A stretch of DNA of 64,000 nt, taken from Liquidambar formosana (taxonomy: Eukaryota > Streptophyta > Magnoliopsida > Saxifragales > Altingiaceae). Numbering within the stretch: the first letter of the stretch is position 1; each line of letters opens with the position of its first letter. The DNA lies in contig CM077823.1 in assembly GCA_039720395.1 (NCBI GenBank), forward strand, positions 38,856,536 to 38,920,535, written 5' to 3'. The notes below the pieces were generated by a model. That model saw only the letters and a program-made list of their open reading frames with translations, searched no databases and was not told the DNA's origin. A program made the translations under genes and the position numbers. Below are positions 43,036 to 53,984 of this stretch, piece after piece.

Positions 43036-44050
43036 AAACATACCCCAATTACGGACAAGTCTCTTCACAGCTTGTATTCCCATAGACATTAGGAACTCTG
43101 CATCAGTTCTTCCGCATGGAAAAAATAAATAAATACTTTAAGGATCGCTTTGGGCTTCTTTTTTTTTCCACTGATGAATATATTCAATATAAAAAATAAA
43201 AAAAATAAAAATCATGACCCTTCATTCAGCCTCATGAACCGCAAACAATTTTTCTTCGAAAGGAAAAGACAAAAAAGAACGGACAAAGGAAAAGTAGAAT
43301 ACTTGAAAACAGTTGTCGTTCCTGCTTCAAACCTTAATGCAGAAATCCTAATACAAACCCTCAAATGATAGTACAAATAATAATTTCTATCATCGGTAGA
43401 TGCCGTTTCTAAAGAACGACGTATTAGGTTGATAGGTTCAAGCCCTATTGAGGAAGAAAAATGATAAAAAACAAGTCAAATTTCCTCTCCGAGGGGAACA
43501 TCTATTTCAACACGGGAAAAAAAGATAGTTTTTCATTCATAATTTATTGAATACAACCCTTAGTTATTGACTCAACTCTTAACTAAATTAGGAAACTTAA
43601 TGATTTTAGCCATAAAATCTGCAACAATTCCCTCTTAAAATTTAACCCCTTAAATTAACAATCTAATCCACCAATTCCACAAATTCTGTAAAAAAATTTC
43701 TCTCAAGATCTAAATTCTTTTTTTAAAATCTGACCACAATTATTCTCCTAATTCTGACCACAATTTCCTTCCCAGATCCATGTCTCTATGCGCGTAACAT
43801 AGGTCTTACTTGACAATTGGGCAACCCTTGTACTACTCTCGGAGCTCTTCTGCCATTCGTTGCAGAGCGCACACGACCCACCTTTTGAAGGGGCAAATTG
43901 AACAATTTGGCTTGTTTGGCAACTGGGCCACTTTATTCCCAATCAGCGATTTGGCAGGTTATCCTAATCCAAAGTTAATTGCAATATAAGGTTCTGTTTC
44001 TAGGCGGAATGTGACCGTCCCCGGAACGGCATTCCCAATTTCCGGGTTGA
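42860..44050. other. No gene seen
   Basis: A poly-A tract (43008-43034) and AT-rich sequence. A tRNA T-arm-like hairpin (ATAGGTTCAAGCCCTAT) lies at 43431-43447 but has no full cloverleaf. Confidence 0.35.
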
Positions 44051-44057
44051 ATGATAA

Positions 44058-44330
44058 GGGCTCGTTTGGATAAGTTCTTATTTTTTGTTTTTTATTTTTA
44101 TTTTAAGGATAAAAATAAATAAATAAATTTAATAGTTACTTTTAAAAATTTAGCTAGTAGAAATATTTTACTATCTCAATTTTTAAAAACTACTATCACA
44201 ATTTTTCATACTCAATTTTTTTTTATTTTATATTTTCTAAAATTAAAAGTATCTCAATTTTTTTTTTTCTTTATAAAAAAAAAAAAAAAAAAAAAAAAAA
44301 CCAAGAAGTAGAAACTTACCAAATGAGCCC
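44058..44330. mobile_element. Tourist-like MITE
   Basis: Left GGGCTCGTTTGGATAAG and right (inverted) GGGCTCATTTGGTAAG ends, with TAA on both sides (44055-44057, 44331-44333). 273 bp, no coding capacity; ends and 3-bp TSD match the PIF/Harbinger group. Confidence 0.8.
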
Positions 44331-44570
44331 TAAGTCTATTGAAATTCTAATCTTAACTTGTTATACGCGAAGTTCTGTTCCCAAAATTTGAGAAATTCCG
44401 TTTTCATTACAATTTTCACACAGAAAATTCATCACCAAAAACACTCTTGGAGAATTTAACATGTTTAGTCCACCGGACTCACCATGGGGAGTAAGATTAG
44501 ATGATAGGATCAAGGATAAGGGCAAAGCCAACAGGTAAGGGTCTTCCATTTTTAAAAAAAATTATATATA

Positions 44571-45044
44571 CTAGCAGTCGAGCGCACACATCATAGTAAT
44601 TATAGTAATGTGAAGACAAAAACAAAAAACAAAAACAAAACTAAGAACATACCAAGTCAAGCTAAATTCAATTTTCTTCATAATGTCGTCTCCATCTCCT
44701 TCTTTATTACTTTTTCAATATCTGGAAAGACATTTTCAATACCTGGAAAGACAAAGAACGTTGAGAAAGATAGGTATTTTTTTAGAAATACATGGGGGAA
44801 GGAATTATCATTATTTTTTGGGGAAACAATGTGAGAGAGATAGAGAGAGTTAAAGAGAGAGGGACGCGGGAGAGAGAGATTGAGGGAGAGAGGGATAAAC
44901 TTGTTGGGATAGGTAATTGTTTTCAAGTTGTTGAAATTACCAAATTATATGTTAGTCTTAAGAAGTTGTAAGTAAGGGTTTTTTAGTAAATTTACGTACA
45001 ATCTAACCATAAAGAAAATTTTCTTTATAATAATATAATATAGA
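44571..45044 (-). mobile_element. Short non-autonomous Helitron (474 bp)
   Basis: Minus strand starts TCTATATTATATTATTATAA (45044), a common plant Helitron 5' end, and finishes at CTAG (44574-44571), bordered by A (44570) and T (45045). The 3' hairpin is poor (GTGTGCGCTCGAC region). It contains a GA-rich stretch (44830-44895). No coding capacity. Confidence 0.6.
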
Positions 45045-45414
45045 TCTTAGGTACTTTAAGTTTACTTCTTATGGATTTCTATTTACTGCCTCTCAATTTT
45101 TTTTTTCTTCCTTTTCCTTCTCTTCTTAAGTCCTTATCAATAGAGAGAGAAGGTCAACTTCTCATCCAAAGTCTAAACCCAATTCAACTTGAGATTGTCT
45201 CGCTTGAGCCCCCAAGCTCAATTTTTTTAAACTCAGATTTGAACTTGAACTAGGCATGGGCTAAGCACCCTGGCATGGTTTAGCTCAATTTTGTGTTTAA
45301 ATTTGTACATCCAATAATGAGAAAACAAAGCCACAATAACTAGAACCCTAAATCCTTTGCCAACTGCATTACCCTCAAAGCTTTATTTAATTATTTAATT
45401 ATTTATTTTGGGTT

Positions 45415-45424
<10 letters not shown>

Positions 45425-45445
<21 letters not shown>

Positions 45446-45446
45446 G
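45425..45446. repeat. Poly-G run of about 22
   Basis: Uninterrupted G tract between AT-rich flanks, preceded by poly-T. It could form a quadruplex or be a sequencing-length artefact. Confidence 0.8.
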
Positions 45447-45579
45447 AATCGGGAACAAAATACCACAGTATTTCGAGTTGTTCAGTTTGGAATAAAAGCC
45501 CTACATCAGCTCGACAGCTCACACTCGTACTAGAAACCCTGCCACCATAAATTTCAGTTGAAAATAGCACACATCCATA

Positions 45580-46640
45580 TTCTTAAATCCACAAGCTAAA
45601 TCTAGCAATTAATTAAAAACGACGCAGGTCTCCAACAAACAACATCCCGCCCATCCAGGCCGGAAGGTTAGAACACATTTCTCTGTATCTACCACAGCAA
45701 CGCAACTAATTCATGCAACATAAAAACAATTGAAAACCAACTGAAATTGCCAAAACAAATTGATGAGCCGAATCAGTCCAAGAACCATGTGAACACACCA
45801 GTAAGTTTAGAAATATTAGGGCAAGACCATGCCAATACATCATTAATAAGTAAAAATATATCCATACATACAATCCAATTGACGATCGAAAAATTCAAAG
45901 ATAACCAAAACAAACAACCCCCCCAAAAAAAAAAAAAAAAAAATCAAAAACATAGAAACAAACAATGCAAAAGGAAAACTACCTATGATTTTGTAGTGGC
46001 CGGGCCTAAGTTACATAGGGATGTATTTAAAACCTATTTGAATTGGTCATTAGAAACCTTGTTGAATTAGGAGACATATCCAAATTAAAAATATAGTTTT
46101 TACTAGGAACAAAGCTTATTAGAATTCTATAAATAGAATTACAATGATCCCAAACAGTGATGGTCAGTAATTTGGTTAATAATCAACTCAAGATGAGTTT
46201 GGATATTTTCCCTGTGTTCGAGTGTCTTGCTCAAACAAATTCTTGTGAATTAGGGGTCTCTATCTCACGTCATGCTCACAAGATTCACAGGTATTGTTCA
46301 CAGCCCCTTTCCATCCTAAACTTGGCCCCAAAGTTCAAACATACTTTCTTTCTAAAGCCTTACTTTTATCACAAACCCTAACCCCACTGCTCCACAAAAT
46401 TAAACTTGGCAAATTTGAACCCCTTGATTTCTAAAAGTACGGAAAGCTTTCACCGTAGTTTAAAGGTCATACTTAACCTTAAACTACAACAAAATCATCT
46501 ATTTTTTTCATGTAAAAGCATTGATATCTCCTTCCCTTCCCAAAAAAACTAAGCACAACAAAGTCATAGACTCGTAGCCAACATATTTTTGTTCATAGGC
46601 AACCTTACTGTCCACTTTAAAGGCCATGTAAATTGGTTTT
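45580..46640. repeat. Repeat T, copy 2 (uninterrupted form)
   Basis: 45580-46125 matches 33501-34255 and 46100-46640 matches about 36440-37060, in order. It therefore looks like the version without the 2.2-kb DUF4283-containing block. Diverged; no gene. Confidence 0.65.
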
Positions 46641-46898
46641 GCCATCAAAGCCTGAGTATTATTTCACTTGTACCTGAAACTTTTGCTGCGACAGTGAGAA
46701 AAGAGGAAATTAATGCCCTAGCTCAAAAGGTAGACAACCATGAGGCTAAGAATACTTGAAATTGAGTGTTAGTCTCAATTATTTCAGGTCTGATTTAGAT
46801 TCTTTCAATACTCAGATATAGAATTCTTAATGCACTTAACTCAGCAACAAGGTTCGAGGGGTATATCAACTCCAGGTCTTTTAACTAACCTAGCCCAT

Positions 46899-47045
46899 GC
46901 TGAGTGGCTATAGGCCGAGTGGCACATCCCACCCAAAGGGTATGGGGATTTCGCGGAGGTCGTGGGTTCGATTCCGCCTGGGTGCATGCGTGTGTTTCTA
47001 TCACCTGGAAAAAAAAAACATATATATATATATATATATATATAC
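46899..47045 (+). mobile_element. tRNA-derived SINE with perfect 15-bp target duplication
   Basis: ACTAACCTAGCCCAT stands at 46884-46898 and 47046-47060. Between them: A-box-like TAGGCCGAGTGGC, a consensus B box (GGTTCGATTCC at 46973-46983), a short body, and a tail of A's followed by (TA)n. The pol III promoter looks intact and the insertion is the youngest-looking SINE of the window. Confidence 0.9.
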
Positions 47046-47064
47046 ACTAACCTAGCCCATAATC

Positions 47065-47700
47065 CAACTACAAATACCATGGCATAGCCGCCTCCCATAG
47101 CAGCGCAGCAAGTGGACTCCATGATGGAGTGAGCTAATGACTACGAGTCTACGACACCAAGGCTGCTAAACCAGAATTTTTAGGTGAATCTAAAACAAAA
47201 TCTTTTATTTGGTCAAGTGGAGCATATATGTGCTAATAGATAAAGCTATCCCCGATGATTGAAAGGTAGTTCTCGGAGCTACCCGCTAATATGCAACCGC
47301 AAAAGCACCTGATAGACGACTTTCTTCTGACAATGCTTCCCCGGGGGCTAATCCAATTGTTACATGGCACGACACGAAGGATGTTTTTGACTAGTCAATT
47401 CATTGCATTGAACTTCCATCAAGATACATTGTACGTATATGCAGTAGGCGTTAATAAAAAAAAAAAAATAAAAAAAAAAAAAGCAGTAGGGGTTAATATT
47501 AATTGTCTTGATTGAAATTGAATGAGTTAAGAAGCATGAATTTGGGACACCTGACAGTGCCCATTCTTTTGGGCGTGTCAGCAAAATATGATGTACTTGT
47601 GCAGACAGCTTGGGAAGAATCCTAAGAATATTGACCTAAATAAGCCTGCTGTTATGGTGCCATGGAAAATCCGAACTAAGCCTTAGAGAAGTGTCCACCA
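47065..47700. other. No gene seen
   Basis: Non-coding sequence with A-rich tracts (47456-47482). It forms the 3' flank of the L1 LINE. Confidence 0.35.
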
Positions 47701-47805
47701 CTCTTTTTTTTGGTAAACTGGATATAAAATAAATTAAGCAGGAAGATTTACAACATCACGAGGGTATGAAAACCCTTTGGCATCAGCATCAAGCTGTTCA
47801 GACAT

Positions 47806-50800
47806 CTAATGAGGAGGAGCATAAAAAAAAGTACAAATAAAACCAAAAAGTACTCCTTTTCTAGCTATGATATCAACACATTTATTGGCCTCACGATAGC
47901 TATGCTTGAGATGAATTTCCTCAAACTTTTCCATTAGGCATCTGCAATCACAAACAAGAGCACTCAAAGGATGAGCCGCCAAGATCTGATTGTTCACAAG
48001 TGCAACAGCTGCACTATCATCCATGTCCACCTGTAATTTCCTTATGTTACAAGTTAAGGCAAGTTCCAACCCATCCCGTAGACCCCAAAGCTCGGCCTCA
48101 CTGCTAGAAGCAATACCAAGCTTGCGGTTGTACCCTTTGATCCATTGTCCCATGTGATCCCGTATCAAACCTCCAGCACTAGCTTCTCCAGGATTCCCCA
48201 AGGAGGAACCATCAATGTTTAACTTGTAGAAAGGAATGGTGGGCGGGTCCCATTTGACCATAATTTTCTTAGTAACACTTGGGGATTTAAATTTACCAGA
48301 AATGTGGAAATATTCAGTGGCTTTCATAAGCATGGCATCACAATTAACCCTAGGTAGAATCAAATGTTGCTCAAAAACAAATTTGTTTCTATTATTCCAC
48401 AAAGCCCAACAAGCAAAAGGAAAAATAACAGCAAAAGGAATCAGTCTCACCCTTAGGCGATACTTACAACACGTATGGTGTAGAATCCATGTATCAAGAA
48501 GCATTCCTGTATTAGATAGAACAGCGGGGTTAACCAAGGACCAAAATTCCTTGGCATACTCACATTCCCTAAGGATATGGTCAACGGTTTCAGGAGCATT
48601 AAAACAAAGTGGGCAAGAGTTAGAAAAAGTGATGTGCCTTTTGGATAGCACCTCATTACATGCGATTTTCCTATGACAGCAAAGCCAAAGGAAATTTTGG
48701 ATATTAGGAAGTGTGTTGATTTTCCAGATTTTATCCCATGGATAAGTAGAATTTTCCCCAGCAATGTTATCTGAAATAATATAAGCGGATTTAGAACAAA
48801 AATCACCAGACTTGGACCCAATCCACGAAATACAATCTTTACTCTCTGTGAATCTTTGAATAGGAGGTGGGCCAATACAATCAAGGATCGAATTGGGGAG
48901 AACAAAAGATAAACCATCAAAACACCAATTCCCAATTTCATTGACAAGGTCACTTATCTTGGTATTATATTCCCCTTAGTTAAGAGGCCCATGGACGGTG
49001 GCTCTCATGGTACCACGATTGTTCCACAAGTCTTCCCAGAAGCAAACATCTTTGCCATTTTTTACATTCCACTTAATCCCATTTTGGAAAGTCTCAAAGC
49101 CTTTATTGAGACCTCCCAACACGCAAGACCCTTGGCGGGATTTCCATTGAGACTTTCTATTGTCCCGGTGATATTTAGCTTTCAAAGTTTGGGCCCATGG
49201 CTTAGAATCATGAGCTAGATTCCAATTAAGTTTAGCAAAACAAACTTTATTAGCAGATTCTGTTCGCCTAATACCTAGACCACCCAACTTCCTAGGTTTG
49301 GTAACTTTGTCCCATCCAACATAGTAGACCTTGCGATGATCCACAGTGGATCCCCAAATGAAATCACGGCTCATCTTATCCAAAGAATTGCAAATGGACA
49401 CAGGTAAGGCAGTGGTCTGCATATAGTAATTGGGGATGGCTGCCAAAACAGATTTGACAAGGATGGTACTACCGACCATGGAGAGTAAACTCGCTTTCCA
49501 TCCAGCAAGTTTGATTTTGGCTTTATCCACAATAAACCTGTACTCAGCATTAGTTTTCCTTCCATGAAGAATGGGGAAACTAAGGTACTTACCTAAGTTT
49601 TGAGTATTGGGTATACCCAAACCATCAGTAATAGCCTTAATAAGGTCAAGATTGGTGTTAGGGGAGAAAAACACTTTGGATTTAGCAAGACTAACTTTTA
49701 ATCCAGACAACTTGCAAAACTCATCCATTATAGATTTAATGACCATACCCTCTTCCAAAGAGGCTTTAGCAAAAAATAGTAAATCATCAGCAAAGAAAGT
49801 ATGGGTGAAAACAGGCCCACCCTGAGATGCCCGAATAGCATTCCATTTATTATTCCTATGAGTGACCTCAATAGAAAGCGAAAGAAATTCCATACATAAG
49901 ATGAATATGTATGGAGACAAAGGGTCGCCTTGTCTAATACCACGTGAAGGATATAAATACTCAAAAGCTTCCCCATTAATTAAAACAGCCGAGCTGACTG
50001 AAGTAATACAAGACATAATGAGATTGACAGTCTTAGTAGGAAAGTTGTACCATTCAAGAGTCTTTTTAACAAAACTCCATTTAAGTTTATCATAAGCTTT
50101 TTCAAAGTCAATTTTAACAGCCATCACACCTTGAATACCTTTCTTTTTCATCATGGTGTGGATGAGCTCTTGGAAAATAATGACATTATCCACCCCTTTT
50201 CTCCCTGCAATAAAACTAGTCTGAGTAGGGCTGATGAGTTTGTCCAAAAGTGGTCTAAGTCTATTACTAACAGTTTGGATATAATCTTGTAAACCGTATA
50301 ACACAAACTAATGGGTCTAAACTGGGACGCACTCTCTGGACTCTGAGTCTTAGGGATAAGGCAGATTAGAGTTTTATTCAACTCAGGGGGGATAGAACAA
50401 GTCTGAAAAGCCTCTATAACAGTATAACAAACAGAATCGGCCACGGTGTCCCAACAATGTTGGAAAAATCCCGCATAAAGCCCATCAGGTCCTGGAACCT
50501 TAAAAGCTTTAATACTCCACAAACCATCTTTGATTTCCTTACGGGAAGGAATAGACACTAAAGAGGGGTGATCTTCAAGGTCAATCTGATTTACCAAAGT
50601 AGGCCATTCAGTAGAAAGAAAGTCAAAGTAATCATGACTGGTAAGAAAGAGTTCTTTAAAGTAATTAGTGATTAACCCATTGACTCCCTCTTGGTTGAAC
50701 ACCCAATTCCCTAGGTTATCTTTAAGCCCATGAATTTTATTATGCTTCCTTCTAGCAATAGTGCTAACATGGAAAAATTTGGTATTATTGTCCCCATGTG

Positions 50801-51855
50801 ACAACCAATTCACACGAGATTTCATCGCCCAAAATTCCTCTTCCAACCTAAGAATCCCATTATATTCTGAGGACAAAGTAGTCTCCAAGTCAGTGAGAAA
50901 ATTAGTAGGATGAATACAAAGCGCTTTCTGGATACCGCCCAGACGTGCAAGGATACGTTTCTTCTGGTAGAATATATTACCAAAGACATCTCTATTCCAT
51001 TTGAGAATTTTGTCAATGAAAATGGGAATAGTTTTCAAAAGATCCATATTATGAACCCCCCAAATGTTCCTAACTTCTTCCAGAAAGGACGGGTGGGTAA
51101 GCCAAATGGCTTCAAATCGAAAAGGCCGTCCTTTGGAACTAGAAAGAGCAGGGTAAGTATCCACAAGCATAGGGCAGTGGTCAGAATGAGTACGGGGAAG
51201 ATGAAACACAGTTGCCTCAGGATACATAGCTCTCCATAATGGGTTAGCCCAACCCCTATCAATTCTTTCACGAATAAGTCTAGTAGGCTCTCTCAAGTTA
51301 CTCCAAGGTAAATTTCGGTCCCACAAACCCCAAATCCATCATGTTGCAAGCATTCATACAAGCAATGTATTTGTTCTTACGATTAGCATTAACAATGTTA
51401 CCACCCTATTTCTCACAATTGCTGGTTAAATCATTAAAATCCCCAAGCAAAACCCAGGGAAGATTATGGTTAGGGACAGTAGATTCCAGGTGAGACCACA
51501 ATTCCTCCCTACGATCCGTATTAGGACTAGCATGGATAACAGAAAGCAAAAATTATTCTGGTTAGATTTCACCTTGACTGAAGCGTGAATGACTTGCTGA
51601 GACAAACCCATAACATCAACGATCTAGTCTTCTTCCTTCCATAGAAGCCAGATACCTCCCGAATAGCCAATCGGATCCTAGCGATAGGTACCCGAATACC
51701 CAATGGATGCAATGACACTTGCTTCTGTTTCTTTCTTCACTTTTGTCTCAGTAAGAATAATCATGGTGGGATGATTAGCTCGAATGATATCCCTAAAGGT
51801 TCCTGATAGCGTCTTGGTTTCCTGCTCCTCGAATATTCCAAACCAAAATCTTCAT
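47806..51855 (-). pseudogene. LINE ORF2: endonuclease-RT-RNase H polyprotein, broken
   Basis: ATG 51855 starts MKILVWNIRGAGNQD, the EEP endonuclease; LTETKV, GGIWLLW and LLGDFND follow. RT: KAFKVPGPDGLYAGFF, FIAGRKGVDNVIIF, KIDFEKAYDKLKW, RGIRQGDPLSPYIF, THTFFADDLLFF (FADD catalytic pair). Then a CPLCF zinc motif and RNase H with NIDGSS, SSEAELWG, VDMDDS and NKCVDIIAR (all DEDD acidic residues). Breaks: frameshift at 51795, TAG at 51678 and 51624, frameshift about 51545, TAG 51406, frameshifts about 51305 and 50265, TAA 48976. About 1350 codons, the normal family length. RT and RNase H cores are otherwise intact. Confidence 0.92.
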
Positions 51856-52583
51856 AGCAAAACTAATGGGTTTGTTGGATAAGGTAGCCCAGACATGCCC
51901 CCGTCAGTACATCGTCCTTTAGAACCTCGATCTATTCCGATCCTCGTGTCACATTGGATAGGAAATCCATTGTTGGCAGAAATTGGATTTTGTATATGGG
52001 AATCCGCCTCCCCCTTTTTAGAGGCCTCACTGTCTTGGCAAAGATTGTGAGATGAGTTATATTCCCTTCCGTCAAGATAAGCCCCCCGTTGTCCATGTGT
52101 GGTCGATAGGTCAAATCCATGTCCATTCCGGCTAGAAGAAACTCCTCGACGTCCATTGTATGATCTCCTTCTTCTTCTGGGGAGGCGGTCAGTATGTTGA
52201 GATTCAGCATCTGGTTTTCCAAAGGACCCATTGGAGGATATGAATCGACCATAGTTGAGAAAATCTGGGGACCCAACATCAAAGTTTCCCTTCGACCACA
52301 CCCCGTCAATAGACTCCCGCTCCCACTCAGACTCTGAGGATAAACGTTGTTTCATATCACCTTTGATATTCTGCAAAAATTGGTGTCGTCACTTCCAACC
52401 ATGCGTGAGCTAGATTTGTGTTGTAAGGAGCCCACTGGTGATTGGGATTGTTCGAGATCCATTCCACAATCGAGTTGTCCACTGGAATTTGATTGCCCTG
52501 GTAGCTTAGAAAATAACTTTGCTCTATTGCTGGTAATAGCATCCCCTGACGCCTGGTCCTGTGGTTTAGCCCGCGTGGATATC
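51852..52583 (-). pseudogene. LINE ORF1, C-terminal part
   Basis: The minus-strand frame 52376-51852 is rich in Ser, Gly, Asp and Arg (RLPRRRRRSYNGRRG) and ends with TGA at 51854-51852, overlapping the ORF2 start as ATGA. A second frame, 52645-52357, supplies earlier residues, so at least one frameshift exists. The DUF4283/zinc-knuckle part expected for a plant L1 ORF1 is missing upstream. The assignment rests on position in front of ORF2 and on composition. Confidence 0.6.
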
Positions 52584-53620
52584 TGTAGACACTCCATTTT
52601 CACCCCCATGAGATCATGATAGCATTTGGTTAGGTTTAGAAGCATTTAGGAGTCCCTAAACCTTAAATGATACTTTTGCCCTTTTAAGCCTTAGGAGAAT
52701 AGGTCATCATTGCATGCATATTTTTATCTCTTTGTTGAGTCCCATCACTTGCATTTAGTTTCTAAGATTATTTTGGATATATGTCTCAAATTTGGTTCAA
52801 TTCCAGATAGGTTTGGATAGTTAATTAAAACTTTTGCGACTTGAAGGGCAATTTCGTCTTTTACTTCGTATATTTTCCAATTGACTTCCAAATTTGTTCC
52901 GGAGTGTTCCATTGACCTTAGAATGATGAAATGAGCCTAATTGAAGTGCCAATTTAATTTATTGATAGGTTTTGGATTGGTTCACCACATTACCCTATGG
53001 TTAATTGACCTTTTTTTGGGTAATCGTTTCATGAAAACTAGCCACTTGACCGTGGTTAGGGATTTTTTTTGTTCAAGAATATTCTAGGCTTATTCTACAT
53101 TGAATCCTTGAAATTTTTGCTTTTGAATCACTCAAATCGGAGTTAAAATGAAGAATTTGTGCCCATTTGAAGTTCAGAGTCCGAACCGAGCTAGAATTTC
53201 ATTTTTTTTGGATTCCTCTCGGGTGACCGGTTCACCAAACCGGTATCACATGAAATACTTACTTGGCTATCCAGTAGATGATGAAGAAGCCAAAATCTAA
53301 CCGTCAAAATTTTATTTTATTTTATTTTTTTTTGTCTCTTAATCATTTCCAAACCAAAAGTAATAACTTCTCTTATAAAGTCTTATATATAGGGCACAAC
53401 TTAATCCTAATTAACCTAATTAGGATTACCTTCAAAGTTGATGTTTAATGAGGATACAAAAACTAACCCCTATTGGCTAGAGAATTATTACCTTGTTTTG
53501 TTACAAAGTTGAACATATTTGAGGTTAATCTTAAATTAACTCATAAGGTTAAATCTAATTAAAGGCGATCTATTTTTTATAATTAATTTAATAAACCTAT
53601 GAAAAATTCGGGGTTTTACA
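52584..53620 (+). mobile_element. LTR-like sequence adjoining the LINE
   Basis: Starts TGTAGACACTCCATTTTCAC, a common plant gypsy LTR start, and ends GGGGTTTTACA. Its last 260 bp match the end of the solo LTR at 16909-19059. The LINE stops where it starts. No 5-bp target duplication is found, so start and end may come from different elements. Confidence 0.45.
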
Positions 53621-53771
53621 AACAAGCTAGGCCCGCCCATTTTGTCTGGCCCTAAATGGAATGGCTCTCTTAGTACGCTGCGCCCGGACGAGAGTCCCCA
53701 CGTCTGCTCTTCACCTCTTCTTCCTTTTTCAAAATGCGTACAAGTTTTTTAAAATTCTACATTTACCATCC

Positions 53772-53968
53772 TTTTTTTTTTTTTTTTTATTAACTATTAG
53801 GGGTATCTTAGGTCTTACTCCCGCTGAGGTTTCGGCCCAGACTAATCTCCTAACGGCTCGTGTGAGATGTCCTATACCCACACAAACAGTGATCTCTACG
53901 AGGAGTTGAAACGATGACCTCTAGGGAGCACACCCAAAGCCTAACCGCTCAACCAACCCCGCAAGGGC
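53772..53968 (-). mobile_element. tRNA-derived SINE with target duplication
   Basis: Minus strand: GGGGTTGGTTGAGCGGTTAG (A box), CGTTTCAACTCC (B box) 40 bp on, a 110-bp body and a poly-A tail (poly-T at 53772-53788). TACCATCC plus T's flanks it at 53764 and 53969. Same family as 2684-2882. Confidence 0.85.
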
Positions 53969-53984
53969 TACCATCCTTTTTTTT

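Larger units (their letters stand above)
47702..52583 (-). mobile_element. Long L1-type LINE, nearly complete 3' part, mutated
   Basis: On the minus strand: end of ORF1, then ORF2 with endonuclease, reverse transcriptase, zinc finger and RNase H, a short 3' UTR and a poly-A tail (poly-T at 47704-47711). The 5' side is cut at about 52583, where LTR-like sequence begins. No target duplication could be recovered. Coding is interrupted by several stops and frameshifts, so it is not autonomous. Confidence 0.9.

Noticed and set aside
46950..47000. tRNA gene suggested by GGTTCGATTCC and TAGGCCGAGTGGC
   Set aside because: No acceptor-stem pairing, while an A-rich tail and a 15-bp target duplication show it is a SINE.
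48236..48676. 146-codon plus-strand frame across the LINE RNase H region
   Set aside because: Antisense shadow of the ORF2 coding strand; the minus frame carries the RNase H motifs.
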